Shown here: piece by piece, positions 10,531 to 21,789 of the stretch
Layout of the letters: every line of letters starts with the position of its first letter
How positions within the stretch are numbered: position 1 is the first letter of the stretch
Source of the DNA: Lepas anatifera
Lineage: Eukaryota; Arthropoda; Thecostraca; Lepadidae
Assembly: GCA_034440635.1 (NCBI GenBank)
Contig: JAOTON010001027.1
Span: forward strand, 2,506,001-2,570,000
Length of the DNA: 64,000 nucleotides
Reading direction: 5' to 3'
Notes under the pieces: model-generated
The model's input: the letters and a program-made list of their open reading frames with translations, nothing else
Databases searched by the model: none
Told to the model about the DNA's origin: nothing
Position numbers and translations under genes: made by a program

Positions 10531-13480
10531 GTGGCGTAGCCAAGGGGGGTCCTTGGGGTCCGCGGACCCCACCTTGGGCTGATCTTATGCACTGGAAAAC
10601 ACGAGCATTGGTCTCAGGTGCCCCCTTGAGCTTGGCCTCAGGGGCCCTCCGAGCTCGATATCAGGCCCCCGAGGTTGGTCTCAAGGGACCTCCGAGCCTG
10701 GTCTCAGGGGCCCCTCAAGCTTGGTCTTACGGGCCCCCTGGTCTTGGTCTCAGGGGCCCCCGAGCTCGGTCTCAGGGGCCCCCGAGCTTGGTCTCAGGGA
10801 GCGCCCAAGCTTGGTCTCAAGGGACCTCCGAACTTGGTCTCAGGGGCCCCCGAGCTTGGTCTCAGGGGGCCCCCGAGCTTGGTCTCACGGGCTTTCCGAG
10901 CTTGGTCTCAGGGGCCCCCGATCATCGGTATTGAGGACATCAGAGTATCGAACATTGATCTCGGGGGGCCCCGAGCTTTGTCTCAAGGGCCCCGAGCTTG
11001 GTCTCAAGGGACCTCCGAAATTGGTCTCAGGGGCCCCTGATCATCGGTATCGAGACTCTAGGTAACCAGACATTGATCTCGGGGCCCCTGAGCTTGGTCT
11101 CAGGGGGCCCCGAGCTCGGTCTCAGGGGGCCCCGAGCTTGGTCTCAGGGCCCCTGAGCTTGGTCTCAAGGGACCTCCGAACTTGGTCTCAGGGGCTTTCC
11201 GAGCCTGGTCTCAGGGGCCCCCGATCATCGGTATCGAGGGCTGCAGAGTACCAAACATGGATCTTGGGGGCCCCCTGAGCTCGGTCTCAGGGGCCCCTGA
11301 GCTTAATCTCACGGGATTTTTTATCTTGGTCTCAGAGGCCCCCGAGCTTGGTCTTAGGGGCCCCCGAGCTCGTTGTCAGGGCCCCCAGGCTGGTCTCAGG
11401 GGACCTCCGAACTTGGTCTCAGGGGCCTCTGATCATCAGTATCGAGACTCTAGGGAACCAGACATTGTTCTCGGGGGGCCCACTGAGCTCGGTCTCAGGG
11501 GCCCCCGAGTTTTAGTCTCACGGGCCTTTCGATCTTGGTCTCAGGGTCCCCTAGCCTGGTCTCAGGGACCTCGAGCTTATTCTCAGGGGCCTTTCTATCT
11601 TGGTCTCAGGGGGCCCTCCGAGTCTGGTCTCAGGGGACCTCAGAGCTCGGTCTCAGGGGCCCCCGAGTTTTAGTCTCACGGGCCTTTCGATCTTGGTCTC
11701 AGGGTCCCCTAGCCTGGTCTCAGGGACCCCGAGCTTATTCTCAGGGGCCTTTCTATCTTGGTCTCAGGGGGCCCTCCGAGTTTGGTCTCAGGGGACCTCA
11801 GAGCTCGGTCTCAGGGGCCCCCGAGCTTTGTCTCAGTGGACCCCCGAACTTGGTCTCAGGGGGCCCCTGATCATCGGTGTCGAACTCTAGGGAACCAGAT
11901 ATTGTTCTCGGGGGGAGGGGCACTGAGCTCGGTCTCAGGGACCCCCCGAGCTTGGTTTCAGGGACCCCCGAGCTTTAGTCTCACGGGCCTTTCGATCTTG
12001 CTCTCAGGGTCTCCCTAACTTGGTCTCAGGGACCCCGAGCTGAGTCTCAGGGGCCTTTCTATCTTGGTCTCAGGGGGCCCTCTGAGTTTTGCCTCATGGA
12101 GCCTCAGAGCTCGGTCTCAGGGCCCCCGAGCTTGGTCTCAGGGGACCCCCGAACTTGGTCTCAGGGGGGCCCCTGATCATCGGTATCGAGACTCTAGGGA
12201 ACCGGACATTGATCTCGGGGCCCCTGAGCTCGGACTCAGGGGCCCCCCGAGCTTGGTCTCAGGGACCCCCGAGCTTGGTCTCAGGGACCCCCGAGCTTGG
12301 TCTCAGGGACCCCCGAGCTTTAGTCTCACGGGCCTTTCGATCCTGGTCTCAGGGTCTCCCTAGCTTGGTCTCAGGGACCCCGAGCTTAGTCTCAGGGGCC
12401 TTTCTATCTTGGTCTCAGGGGCCCTCCGAGTTTTGTCTCAGGGGGCCTCAGAGCTCGATCTCAGGGGCCCCCCGAGCTTGGTCTCAAAGGACCCCCAAAC
12501 TTGATCTCAGGGGCTCCCGAGCTTGGTCTCACGGACCTTTCGACTTGGTCTCAGGCGGCACCCTAGCTTGGTCTCAGGGATCCCCGAGCTTAGTCTCAGG
12601 GGCCTTTCTATCTTAGTCTCAGGGGACCCTCCGAGTTTGGTCTCAGGGGCCCCTGAGCTCGGTCTCAAGGGCCCCCGAGCTTGGTCTCAGGCCCCCCAAG
12701 CTTTAGTCTCACGGGCCTTTCGATCTTGGTCTCAGGGGGCCCCGAGCTTGGTGTCACGAGGCCCTCCGAGTTTGGTACCAGGGGACCCCGAGCTTGGTCT
12801 CAGGCCCCCCGAGTTTGGTCTCAGGTGGCTCCTCGAGCTTGGTCTCAGGTCCCCCAAGCCTGGTCTCAGGGCCCCCAAGGTTTGCATCAGGGGCCCGAGC
12901 TTGGTCTCACGGGTCTTCCGAGCTTGGTCTCAGGGGGCCCCGAGCTTGGTCTCACGGGTCTTTCGATCTTGGTCTTAGGGGCCCCAGAGCTGGTCTCAGG
13001 GATCCCCCGAGCATTGGTATCGATGGCTCCGGAGCAGCGAACATTGATCTCGGGAAGTGGGGGGGGGGACAATATTGATCTCGGGGTGTCCCCCGGCTAT
13101 CGATATCGAGGGGACTTATGAGCGAGGCCCGAGAATTGGCCCCATGGGACCCAGAGTTTTGTCTCAGGGGCCGAGGCTTGGGCTCAGGGTCCCCGAACAT
13201 TGGTATCGAGGGGCTCCACAGTACCGAGCATTAGTCTCGGGGGGCCTTCGAGTGTTGATCTGCTCCCCCAAACAACGGTGTCGAGTTACTCCTGAGAAAA
13301 GCGCAGGCATAGGCCTAAGGGTGCCCCCGAAAATGATGTAAGTGGAACCCCGAGCTTGGTCTTAGGAGCCCCGTGCATCAGTATCTAGGGGTTCCGGAGT
13401 ATTGGTACGGGGGGAAGCAATGATTTCAGGGGCCTCCAAGTGCTGATCTCGGCGGGCCCCCGACTTGTGTGGATGCAGTG
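10531..13480 (+). repeat. Minisatellite array 2 (second higher-order copy)
   Basis: Starts GTGGCGTAGCCAAGGGGGG and includes the CTTATGCACTGGAAAACACG marker also seen after the head near 6023. It continues with GAGCTTGGTCTCAGGGGCCCCC units. A subset repeats as a secondary unit of about 170-180 bp (CTTTCGATCTTGGTCTCAGGGTC.. followed by TTTCTATCTTGGTCTCAGG), seen at about 11520, 11690, 11990 and 12340. Confidence 0.88.
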
Positions 13481-14648
13481 GCGTAGCCAAGGGGTTCTAG
13501 GAGCCCGAGGACCCCCCCTTTGGGCCAATCTAAACCACTGCAAAGCATTCTCTGATAACGGGGCCCCCAGAATCAGTCTCAGAAGCACCTGAAGATTCGT
13601 TCTCAGGGCGTCCCGAGTCGGCCTCAGGGCCCCGCCCTGAGGGTCAGTCTCAAGACCCCCAAAAGTAGATTTCAGGGGGTCCCTGAGAGTTAGTCTCAGG
13701 GGATCCCGAAAGTCGGTCTCAGGGGCCCCGAGAGTCGGTCTCAGGGGGCCGAGCTCGTCCCAGGGTCCCCAGAGAGTGGTTCTCAGGGCCCCGCGACAGA
13801 CTATTTCAGGGGGCTCCATGAGAGTCAGTCTCAGAGAACCCCAAGGGTCGGTCAAGGGGACCCTGAGATTCAGTCTTAGAGGACCCCCGATATTCGGTCC
13901 CATAGTCTTACGGGCGTCTCTCTCAGGAGTCAATATTTACTTTCAGGTGGCTCCGAGAATTAATCTAGGGGTCCGAGAGCTAGTCTCATTTGATCCGCAG
14001 AGTGCTGATCTCAGGAGGCCCCTGAGGGGTAATCTTGGGAACCATCGAGATTTAGCCTGAGGCTATGCCCCCCTAGTTGTTGCATAAGAGGCCCCGAGAG
14101 TCAATCTCAGGGAGCACCTGAAAGTTAGTCTCAGAGTGTTCCCGGGAGCTAGTCTTCGGTTCGTCCAAGAACTAATTTTGGGGCCTTGAGAGTAATTCCC
14201 AGAGGTGCTCCCGAATTTTGGTCTCACGGCTCCGAGTTAGCCTTAGACCTCTGAGGGCTAATCTGGGCTTCCGAGAGTCAGTCTCGGGAGTGCCGTGCCA
14301 AATACTCAGTTTCAGGGGTGGTTCCACGCCTCCCTCATCGAGTGTTAGTCTCGGGGGCGACCCAGGGTTAGTCTCAGAGGGCTGTCCGAAGTCATTCCCA
14401 GCCCCCGCCTCACCCCAGAGACAGCCTCAGGGGATCCCCAAGAGCTAATCTGGATGGCCCCCGAGTGTCAGTCTCAGCCCCCTCCCCAGAGCAAATCTGG
14501 GGGGGGCCGATAAATAGGCCCAGAGGTGCTGCCGATAACTAATCTAGGGAGCCCCGAGAGATTCTCAGGAGTCCACAATTTTGGTCAAGAGGCGCCGTGA
14601 ATCAGTATCAGAGACTCCCTGAGATCTAATCGGGAGAGGGGCCGGAAA
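13481..14648 (+). repeat. Divergent minisatellite, second copy (left part)
   Basis: Head GCAGTGGCGTAGCCAAGG near 13476, then GAGAGTCGGTCTCAGG units parallel to 9186-9944. Interrupted by the TTAA element at 14653 and resuming at 15687. Confidence 0.8.
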
Positions 14649-14652
14649 TTAA

Positions 14653-15682
14653 CCCGCGCCCCACCGGGGGGTCCGGCGCCACCTTCGCCCCACCGGGGGG
14701 GCCATCGATGGCCCCCCTCTAACTCCGAAAATATGGGCGTTAGCGCAAATCTGCAAAGTGCAATAGAAAGCTCGCGTGAATTCAGTAAGAAATTACTTCG
14801 CATGTTTTAGTGCTCAGGTCAATGGTTTGACCTCCAGAGGTCAAATTAGGTCAAGATCGGCTATTTTCACTCAAATATGCAATGATTAAGCAAACTGGGC
14901 ATAACTCTTATGTCATTAGAGCTATTGAGGCCTGGTAAAGTACATTTGATAGCAAATTGCCAGTACTTTTTCCGCTATGTGGAACGTAAAGACCTCCCGC
15001 CAGTGGTTTGACCGCCAGAGGTCACCTCGTGACCTAATATGACCTGAGGTCACGAAAGGTCAAAAAGTGACCTTGCTGTATATCAAATGAAAGCCAGTGA
15101 CAAGACAAACACGATAGTGTTTGTTTCACCGCTCTAGCTCAATTAGGTCAAAAGTTATTGTCAAAATACTGTTTTTGACCTCTGGTGACCTTGGATGACC
15201 TTGGAAAAGTCAAAGGGCAAATATGACCCCTGGGATCCGTGAAAGGGTGTCCAAAAACGTTGTTCTGAGCAGTCTGAGTATTTGCAATCATTTTTGTGGG
15301 TTTTATATCATAAAATAGCTTTTCCCCATGCTTTTCCAATGGGAGGGGTCGCCTCGTGACCTGACCTCAGGGCACGAAATCGAAAAATCCCGGATATACA
15401 CCTTGTAGACCCTGGAGGGGTCATGAAGTGTAGGAAGTTTCCAAATCGATCGAGTTTGAAATGTAGCTCTTACAGAGCTCTAAAGGTGAAGTGAGGTGAC
15501 CTTGGTTGACCTCGTCTGGTGACCTGACCTTGGGTGACCCGGGGTAAAAAATTTCAGGGATGATGGGAAAATGTTGCAGTGAGAGGTAGAGCCCTCAACC
15601 GCGGTGCTGCGCCTCGTCGTTTTTCGGCTATCCCGGAAAAACCTTAGGGGGGCCATCGATGGCCCCCCCGGTGGGGCGAGGG
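14653..15682 (+). mobile_element. TTAA-flanked AGGTCA-rich element, family F1, copy A
   Basis: A 1030-bp element flanked by TTAA at 14649-14652 and 15683-15686. The left end starts CCCGCGCCCCACCGGGGG; the right end, read inward, starts CCCTCGCCCCACCGGGGG. The inverted repeat is doubled at the left end (a second CGCCCCACCGGGGG after TCCGGCGCCACCTT). Each end has the palindrome GGGGCCATCGATGGCCCC. By hand count the interior has about 20 exact AGGTCA/TGACCT motifs. TTAA duplication is the hallmark of piggyBac and Kolobok transposons; there is no transposase, so it is a MITE. Copies B, C and D are at 35990, 56447 and 58774. Confidence 0.88.
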
Positions 15683-15686
15683 TTAA

Positions 15687-16125
15687 CCTTGTGAGTAGCG
15701 CCAAGTGTTGGTCTTGACGGCCCCAGAGCTAGTCTCAGGTCCCCAAGAACTGATCTCGGAAGCCCGAGTTATATTCAGGGGACCTTTCAGTTCTAGTGTA
15801 AGGAGGGCCGGAGAGCTAATCTCAGAGATCCGACAATTAGTCTCACGAGGTCTCCAGGAGTTAGTCTCAGGGGTTCCCAGAAGCTGCCCTCAAGTGTCCC
15901 CAAAAGCTAGTCTCAGCGAGCATTCCTCTCCTTCCTCCCCCTCCCCTCAAAGTTATCCTCAGGGCCTCACGAGAGTAAGTTCCAGGGAGTCCCAGTAGGT
16001 AGTCTCATGGTACCCCCAAATGCTGGTTTTGGGGGACGTAAGTACTGATTTGCGGGAAAAGTGTTGTTTTCGGGGGTCCCAGATACTGGTTTCTGCGCCG
16101 TGTCAAGTGCTAGGCCCCTGGAGAT
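15687..16125 (+). repeat. Divergent minisatellite, second copy (right part)
   Basis: Continuation of GAGAGTTAGTCTCAGGGG-type units after the F1 insertion, becoming more degenerate until the repeat is unrecognisable near 16.13 kb. Confidence 0.7.
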
Positions 16126-17535
16126 CTCTGCTCGACCCAGGAGTCAGGGGGGTGGGGGCGGTGGGTGATGGTCCTGGATGGTTTAACACTGGCATAGCAA
16201 TACAAGCCCTGTACAAAGCCTATCAGAGACCTAAAGTCCAAGGAAGTACTCACCTCCTCAAGCCCCCGGGATCTCAACCAATGGCTAGGGAGGAGTAAGT
16301 GAGCGGTTTCATCAGTAGGACTGTCCATGGAATAGGTTTTATATAGCATCTGGGGCACACTCATATATCCTTTTTATTGAGCGTCCTTTTTCCTTTCCGT
16401 TTCTTTTAGATTTTAGAATACAATCCAGAGATATCGCTTGAGATCCTAGGCTCAAAGAAGATTTCGAAAATCATATGCCTCTGAAAAATTTATATATTCC
16501 CATTGCGTACCAAAAAGGCAAATTGAAACATATTGATCAGGCACCATTCCTGAAGGAAAGGCAAAAATTAATCTAATTTTAGCATCCATAATAGCAAATC
16601 GAACAGGGAATTTGGAACTTAAGCTGGTTTTTCAATCTATTAGCTTAGTCCCAATAGCTACCGTCCTAAATATTCTGAAATAAACAACTTTCAAATATTT
16701 TCGTAAGAAACCAGAAAAACAAGGAGAATGACACACATTGATGAGCATAATCCCAAAAAGAAAAATAGGTATGCAAGGTTTAAAATAACAATGACAGAGT
16801 AATCCAAGGCGATAATTATCTCAGGGGCCTATTGTTTTGGTAATTTGCTCATTTACAACATAGCAAGGGTAAGAAAGTAACTCTGGCGAATTCATCAAGA
16901 TCTTTCCGCGGAATAGACGGTATATGACGTCCGGAATACACCACCATCCACCATATCCCTTGTATTTTTATTCATTTTTTTCCATTTCTTTGGAAACTTT
17001 CTGATTAAAGAGTTCATTAATTCGACACCCGGAAAAAATTGGTAATCATTTTCCGTAGAAGACCATTTATTCGTACTCAAAACGACTGACCTTCAATGAC
17101 ATCATAGCTGATTACCAGAGTGAATTGAGGTAAAGTCAGGTTTAACATCATGCACGCAGCAGCATTTGATTTCCGAAATGTGCCACAAAACTGTTATTAT
17201 AATGAGCTCAGTGGTGTTGAAATTGACCATTATCTGCCAAATTATTATTTTTATTTTAGATCTAAATTCACACTGAAATAATAGATACAGTAATAATCGG
17301 AGCTTTCGACTTCAAGTCATCTTCAGCAATGATACATTTTTGAGCACAAAAATTCAAAAAGACAAGCACACGCTTAGGAGCAACCACTCCTTCCTGCAGA
17401 ATTAAAAACACGCATTCATACACAGTATACATATCAATATTTTCTTTCCTAAAACAGTTGTATATATTATTTATTTATTTATTTATATATATCACGCATC
17501 ACAAGACCAACTAGATTTTTACTTTGTAATTATTA
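16126..17535. other. Unassigned, AT-rich, within the foldback element
   Basis: No exon or complete repeat seen. Contains short TTTA microsatellite runs near 17.47 kb. It may be the degraded body of the retroelement whose C-terminal domain remains at 17536-17842. Confidence 0.5.
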
Positions 17536-17842
17536 TTATATATAGGATTTGTGGGTGATAGGCCAAGAAGCTGACATGGTATTCATTTTGGGTTCAAGAT
17601 CACGTATAAAAATGGATTCCTTGATTTTCGTTTCTGCGACGTCCCGGTTAACACTTAAAATTTCGATCCGAAATAGGGAATTAATTTCATCATCGCTTAG
17701 GTCTTTATGATAGTGTCACCGAAGGGCGTGTCCACTCTATGTAGGCGAGCATCACCTAAATGTTCGTTTAGACGGTACCTAATGGGTCTTTTGCTCTCGC
17801 CTACATATGAATAGACATTCCCTAACTGCTCATATAACAAAG
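17536..17842 (-). pseudogene. Penelope-like element fragment: GIY-YIG endonuclease domain
   Basis: The minus-strand frame reads LGNVYSYVGESKRPIRYRLN followed by EHLGDARLHRVDTPFGD, then after a one-base frameshift near 17704 continues HKDLSDDEINSLFRIEIL and ESIFIRDLEPKMNTMS before a stop. The order YVGES-x-RxxRxRxxEH, then an IEIL strand, then a glutamate in KESIFIRDLxPxMN, is that of the GIY-YIG nuclease in Penelope-like retroelements. In such elements it lies next to a reverse transcriptase and nicks DNA for priming. Here the upstream part is replaced by minisatellite, so only a broken 3' fragment of about 100 codons survives. Assignment to the GIY-YIG fold is fairly secure; the exact clade is not. 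Confidence 0.65.
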
Positions 17843-18355
17843 CTCGGGGGGGCACCTGAGACCAAGCTTGGGGTCCCAGAGACCAAGCTCGAGGGACCCC
17901 TGACCCCACGCTCGGGGCCCCTGAGACCAAGATTGAAAGGCCCGTGAGATCAAGACCGAAAGGCTGGTGGGAAAAAGAAGAGAAGGTCCGTGGGACCAAG
18001 CTTGGGCCCCCAGAGACCAAGCTCGGGGTCCCTGAGACCAACTTGGGGCCCCCTGAGACTAAGCTCAGTTGGCCCCAAGATCAATGTTTGATACTTCGGA
18101 GCCCTCGATACCGGAGTACCCCTGAGACCAGGCTCAGGGAACTCCCCGAGACCAACCAAGGGCCACTGAGACCAAGCTCGGGGACCCCGAGATCAAGTTT
18201 GGAGGGCAATCTGACATTAAGCTCGGGGGTCCCCGAGATTAAGCTCGGAGGGCAGTCGTACACTAAGCTCCGGGGCCCCTGAGATCAAGCCCAGGGGCCC
18301 TCTGAAACTAAGTTCGGGGGTCCCGTGCGACCAAGCTCAGGGGCCGTCCAGTTCA
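17836..18355 (-). repeat. Minisatellite in right foldback arm (inverted)
   Basis: Units read CTGAGACCAAGCTCGGGG. The stretch mirrors about 6085-6400, including the GGCCCCAAGATCAATGTT / AACATTGACCTTGGGGCC pair. Confidence 0.85.
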
Positions 18356-18820
18356 ATGCTCGTGTTTTCCAGTGCACAAGATCTGCCCAAGGGGGTCCGT
18401 GGTCCCCAACGACTCCTCTGGCTACGCCACTGATCTGGACACGTCTTTGCCAGTTGCACCTCTTCCCAGCATTCTGAACACGCCGCTGAATAAATCATCC
18501 CCACCAGCAGTCTTTTGGAGACGCCTTTTCCACTTGCAACCCCTTCCGAACAATCTGAGACCACTCTGTACAATGTACTCTTTTCCAACACTCTGAGATT
18601 GCTTTTGTACTATATATCTTTTTCTAGCACTCTGAGCACGCCTGTCTGCATTACATGCTCCTACTAGCAGTCTCCTGGACACGCCTTTGCCAACTGTACC
18701 CTTTTCCTAACCTTCTGAGCACGCCTCTGTAGAATACATCTCGTTGCCAGCAGTCTCGTTTCAACGCCTTTTCCAACTGCACCCCCACCCCTTTCCAGCA
18801 GTCTTAACACGCCTCTGTCG

Positions 18821-19053
18821 CATAGGCGAATCCAGGGGGCAGAGGTCCCGCGCCCTCCCCCCAATCAGCCCTCGGCGCCCCCTGCAAGGTCTATGTCGCC
18901 CCCCTGAAATGTAGCTTCCCATCCCCGCTCCGGTTGCGAAAATCAGCACCCACCAATAAGAGTTTGTGCTCACCTGATAGGTTTTGCCGGTCAAAAGTGG
19001 TGTCCCCTGTTCCGGATGGCGCCCCCTTGCCCGAAGTCCTGAATCCGCCTATG
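18821..19053 (-). mobile_element. hAT MITE (CATAGGCGGATCC family), in right arm
   Basis: Ends CATAGGCGAATCCAGG and CCTGAATCCGCCTATG, flanked by CTCTGTCG (18813-18820) and CGCTGTCG (19054-19061). This is the reverse-complement counterpart of the left-arm insertion at 5401-5631, at the same position and with the same duplication. Confidence 0.8.
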
Positions 19054-19171
19054 CGCTGTCGTTGTTTCTTGTGTTCACAACGTTTTAAGTGCGCCCCTGG
19101 TCCTGGTATGGGGAATTATTGATATCTTGGGATATGGGGAAGAATGCTGGGTTATTTCTGACCTGGTATGC

Positions 19172-19927
19172 AATTTTCGGTTCCGGGCATGAACACCAGG
19201 AGCAACAGAAAGTATTCCGCTATAATAAAAGTAGTAAGGTTTTTACCTATGATTTTACAGTTGTCTTGAAAGGAACATCATGAAAAGCTATAAATTTTAA
19301 AAATGACTATTTTTAGCTCGGTATATAGCTTTTCTAAGCGATTGTTGTATTTATTCACGAGTTGAGTTTTGGCACCCAGCTCTGGTAGTCATAGATCCTA
19401 CTTCCGGTTGACAAAAAGTCTAATAAAACAGTTTCTAGCCAACGAAACTTCACCAAAAGATACAAATCTGTAGAAAAGGCAGACATATATTTCAAGACGA
19501 AAAAGCTAAGTAGTTGTTGCAATGGTTCGGATTTTGAGTTTTGGCAGTAGCATGAACACTAACGCACCAAAAATTATTCCGCCGTAATAAAAGTAGTGTA
19601 ATTTTAACCTACAATTTTACAGTTGCCATGGAAAGAAACATCGTAAAAAGGTACAAATTTTAAGCATTACTATTTCTAAGTCGGCATAAAGATTTTCTAA
19701 GCGATTATTACATTCTTTCGTGAGTTGAGTTTTGGCACCTAGTTCTGGCATTAACCGACCCTACTTCCGGTTAACAAAAAGTCTAATAAAACAGTTTCTA
19801 GGAAACGAAACCTCACCAAAAGATAAAAATTTGTAGAAAAGGTAGTAATCTATTAGCATGCTGAAAAGCTAAGCAGTTACTGCAACGGTTCAGATTCTGA
19901 GCTTTGGCAGTTGGAGTCGGCAGTGTA
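19172..19927 (-). repeat. End module duplicated in tandem in right arm
   Basis: A module of about 380 bp (containing GCCAAAACTCAACTCACGAA and ACTGTTTTATTAGACTTTTTG on the minus strand) occurs twice, at roughly 19172-19550 and 19553-19927. The left arm has it once. Copy-number difference between arms is typical of foldback elements. Confidence 0.75.
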
Positions 19928-20231
19928 GTAGCATGTCCCCTGTTGAGTGCCAGTTTTCGGCATAGCTCCTGCAATCAAAAAGATTGCCAGTTTTTCTCCA
20001 TATTTGAAAACTCTCCAGTTCCCTCCGGGCTAACTCTCCATAATGTCTACTCAACGAAAGGAATTTCTTACGTCAGCACAACATAACACAACACGCAAGG
20101 TTCGTATAGACGGATAAGATATAGGCGGAAATCACACCAAAAAAGTTTTTTTTAGGATTCATTAGAATTTATCGTCAGCATGAATAAGGGCTAGTGGTAA
20201 AATTGACGAGAGACGAGGCGTACCCAGGGAA

Positions 20232-20496
20232 CATAGGCGGATCCAGGGGGCAAAGGAGGGCACGTGCCCCCCTGATCGACCCTGGGCGCCCCTGAAATGG
20301 TCACGGCGCCCCTGAAAGATCCATGGCGCCCCCTGAAATTTCGCTTCGCACCCCCCCAGGATGCGAAAATCGGGGCCCACCGATAGGATTTTGCGCCCAC
20401 TTGATAGGCTTTGCCGGTCAAAAGTGGCGCCCCTGGTCCGGATGGCGCCCCCTCAGGAAGGTGCCCCCCCGATCGGCAATCCTGGATCCGACTATG
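20232..20496 (+). mobile_element. hAT MITE (CATAGGCGGATCC family)
   Basis: A 265-bp element from CATAGGCGGATCCAGG to CCTGGATCCGACTATG, flanked by CCAGGGAA (20224-20231) and CCAGGGAG (20497-20504), an 8-bp duplication with one mismatch. The interior repeats GGCGCCCCTGAAA motifs. No coding potential. Confidence 0.85.
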
Positions 20497-20770
20497 CCAG
20501 GGAGTAAGAAAGAACACTTGCTCCCGCATCAACCCTGGGTGCCCCTTGAAATGGTCACGCCCCTCTCCCCGCAACAGTCGATGGTGTTACCTGAAATGTT
20601 ACCTCCCATCCTCTCTTCCCCCATGCAAATATGGGCACCGAGAGATTTTGGCGCCTGCTCATGATCGGATTTTTTCACCCAAAAAAGGCGCTGATCCTGG
20701 TCCGGATGACACCCGTAAGCATGTGCTCCCTTCCCCCGATCAGAAATTCTAGATTTTGATATGTGCCTAA

Positions 20771-21057
20771 CATAGGCGGATCCAGGATTGCCAATCAGGG
20801 GGCGGGCACCTTCCCGGGGCTGCCATCCGGTCTGGGGGTGCCACTTTTGACCGGAAAAACCTATCAGATGGGCGCAAAATCCTATCGGTGGGCGCCGATT
20901 TTCCCATCCTGGAGGGGGTGGGAAGCGACATTTCACATTTCAGGAGGGCGCCATCGACCTTTCAGGGCCAGGGGGCGCCGTGACCATTTCAGGGGGCCCT
21001 GAGGATCGATCGAGGGGCACATGCCCCCTTGCCTCTCTCCCTCTGGATCCGTCTATG
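20771..21057 (-). mobile_element. hAT MITE (CATAGGCGGATCC family)
   Basis: A 287-bp element flanked by perfect 8-bp direct repeats GTGCCTAA at 20763-20770 and 21058-21065. Ends CATAGGCGGATCCAGG and CTGGATCCGTCTATG. Opposite orientation to its neighbour at 20232. Confidence 0.9.
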
Positions 21058-21462
21058 GTGCCTAAGCACTCTAGAACCAGCAGTGCGGAACAATATATAT
21101 ATATTGCGTGATGCCACTAGCAGGCTGAGAATATACATCTTTATTTTGATGTATTGATACATTTTTGAAGTATATAGTAACATATTAGCTAGCATATTTT
21201 TGTTCCAGACTCATTGCGTGCATCATTATCATCCAAGATGCCGATTATCATCATTATAGCAGCTTAGCGCGCGTTTCAACGGTAAAAAGAAAGAGGTTGG
21301 CTGACCCCTTTGGCTGTCATAAGGCAATAAAGGACATTTATCTCCCGCTTTTCGTTTGTCAGGCAAGATACCTTGGGGTCGGGGCCATGGCCATTTGCAT
21401 TGCCCTAATGTTTGTTTTGCATGAGGGTAAGTGCGGTTTTGGGTGGTGATATTTTGGCGAAG

Positions 21463-21560
21463 ACATTGGCGGACACAATGAGGGGTTTTGCGGTCATGCC
21501 CCCGCTCAAAGCTCCGGAGGAGGATGGGGGGGCAACTTTAACACCCCTAAAGGACGTTGA
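21463..21560 (+). repeat. Fragment of a dispersed repeat, also at 27596-27835
   Basis: The stretch ATTGGCGGACACAATGAGGGG ... GGTCATGCCCCCGCTCAAAG resembles CACTGGCGGATCCATGAGGGG ... GGTCATGCCCCCCACCCAAAG at 27.6 kb. No ends or target duplication were resolved. Confidence 0.45.
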
Positions 21561-21789
21561 ATATAAGTCGGCAATTTTAGTTTTACAGTTACACTATTGC
21601 ATGCATAACTATAGAATTGCAAAAACAATCATGGTTGGCTGTGTTAATTTAGCACGCGCATTGACGGCGGTCTGAGCCACCTTCGTTTTGACGGAGGAGG
21701 GCGGGTACCCGCCCTTCCCCTCCCTAGGATCTCGAGAACCACGGTAGATAGCGAAAAACGGTAAATGTCGTTGGATAGCTCATCGAAAT

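Larger units (their letters stand above)
4877..19939. mobile_element. 15-kb foldback (FB/Mutator-type) element with minisatellite interior
   Basis: The two ends are exact inverted copies: the left starts GGGACATGCTACTACACTG and the right ends with its reverse complement. The element is flanked by the perfect 9-bp direct repeat CTGTTGAGT at 4868-4876 and 19940-19948. Inverted similarity runs inward for about 1.5 kb on the left and 2.1 kb on the right, and the interior is minisatellite. A 9-bp TSD together with long inverted arms containing tandem repeats is the layout of Drosophila FB elements and other Mutator-related foldback transposons. No transposase frame was found, so it would need a helper. 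Later insertions inside it include the TTAA element at 14653-15682. Confidence 0.8.
17836..19939 (-). repeat. Right arm of the 15-kb foldback element
   Basis: Reverse-complement order of the left arm: minisatellite, GTAGCC junction (about 18420), GGCGTGCTCAGA tandem block, hAT MITE (18821-19053), linker, end module. It is longer than the left arm because the end module is present twice. Confidence 0.8.

Noticed and set aside
6085..13480. Many long frames (60-199 codons) with GLRGPRAWSQG / LVSGAPELG repeats, some looking collagen-like
   Set aside because: They are translations of a GC-rich minisatellite that happens to lack stop codons in several frames on both strands. Different frames overlap in the same DNA, unit lengths vary and break the frame, and no splice or start signal supports any of them.
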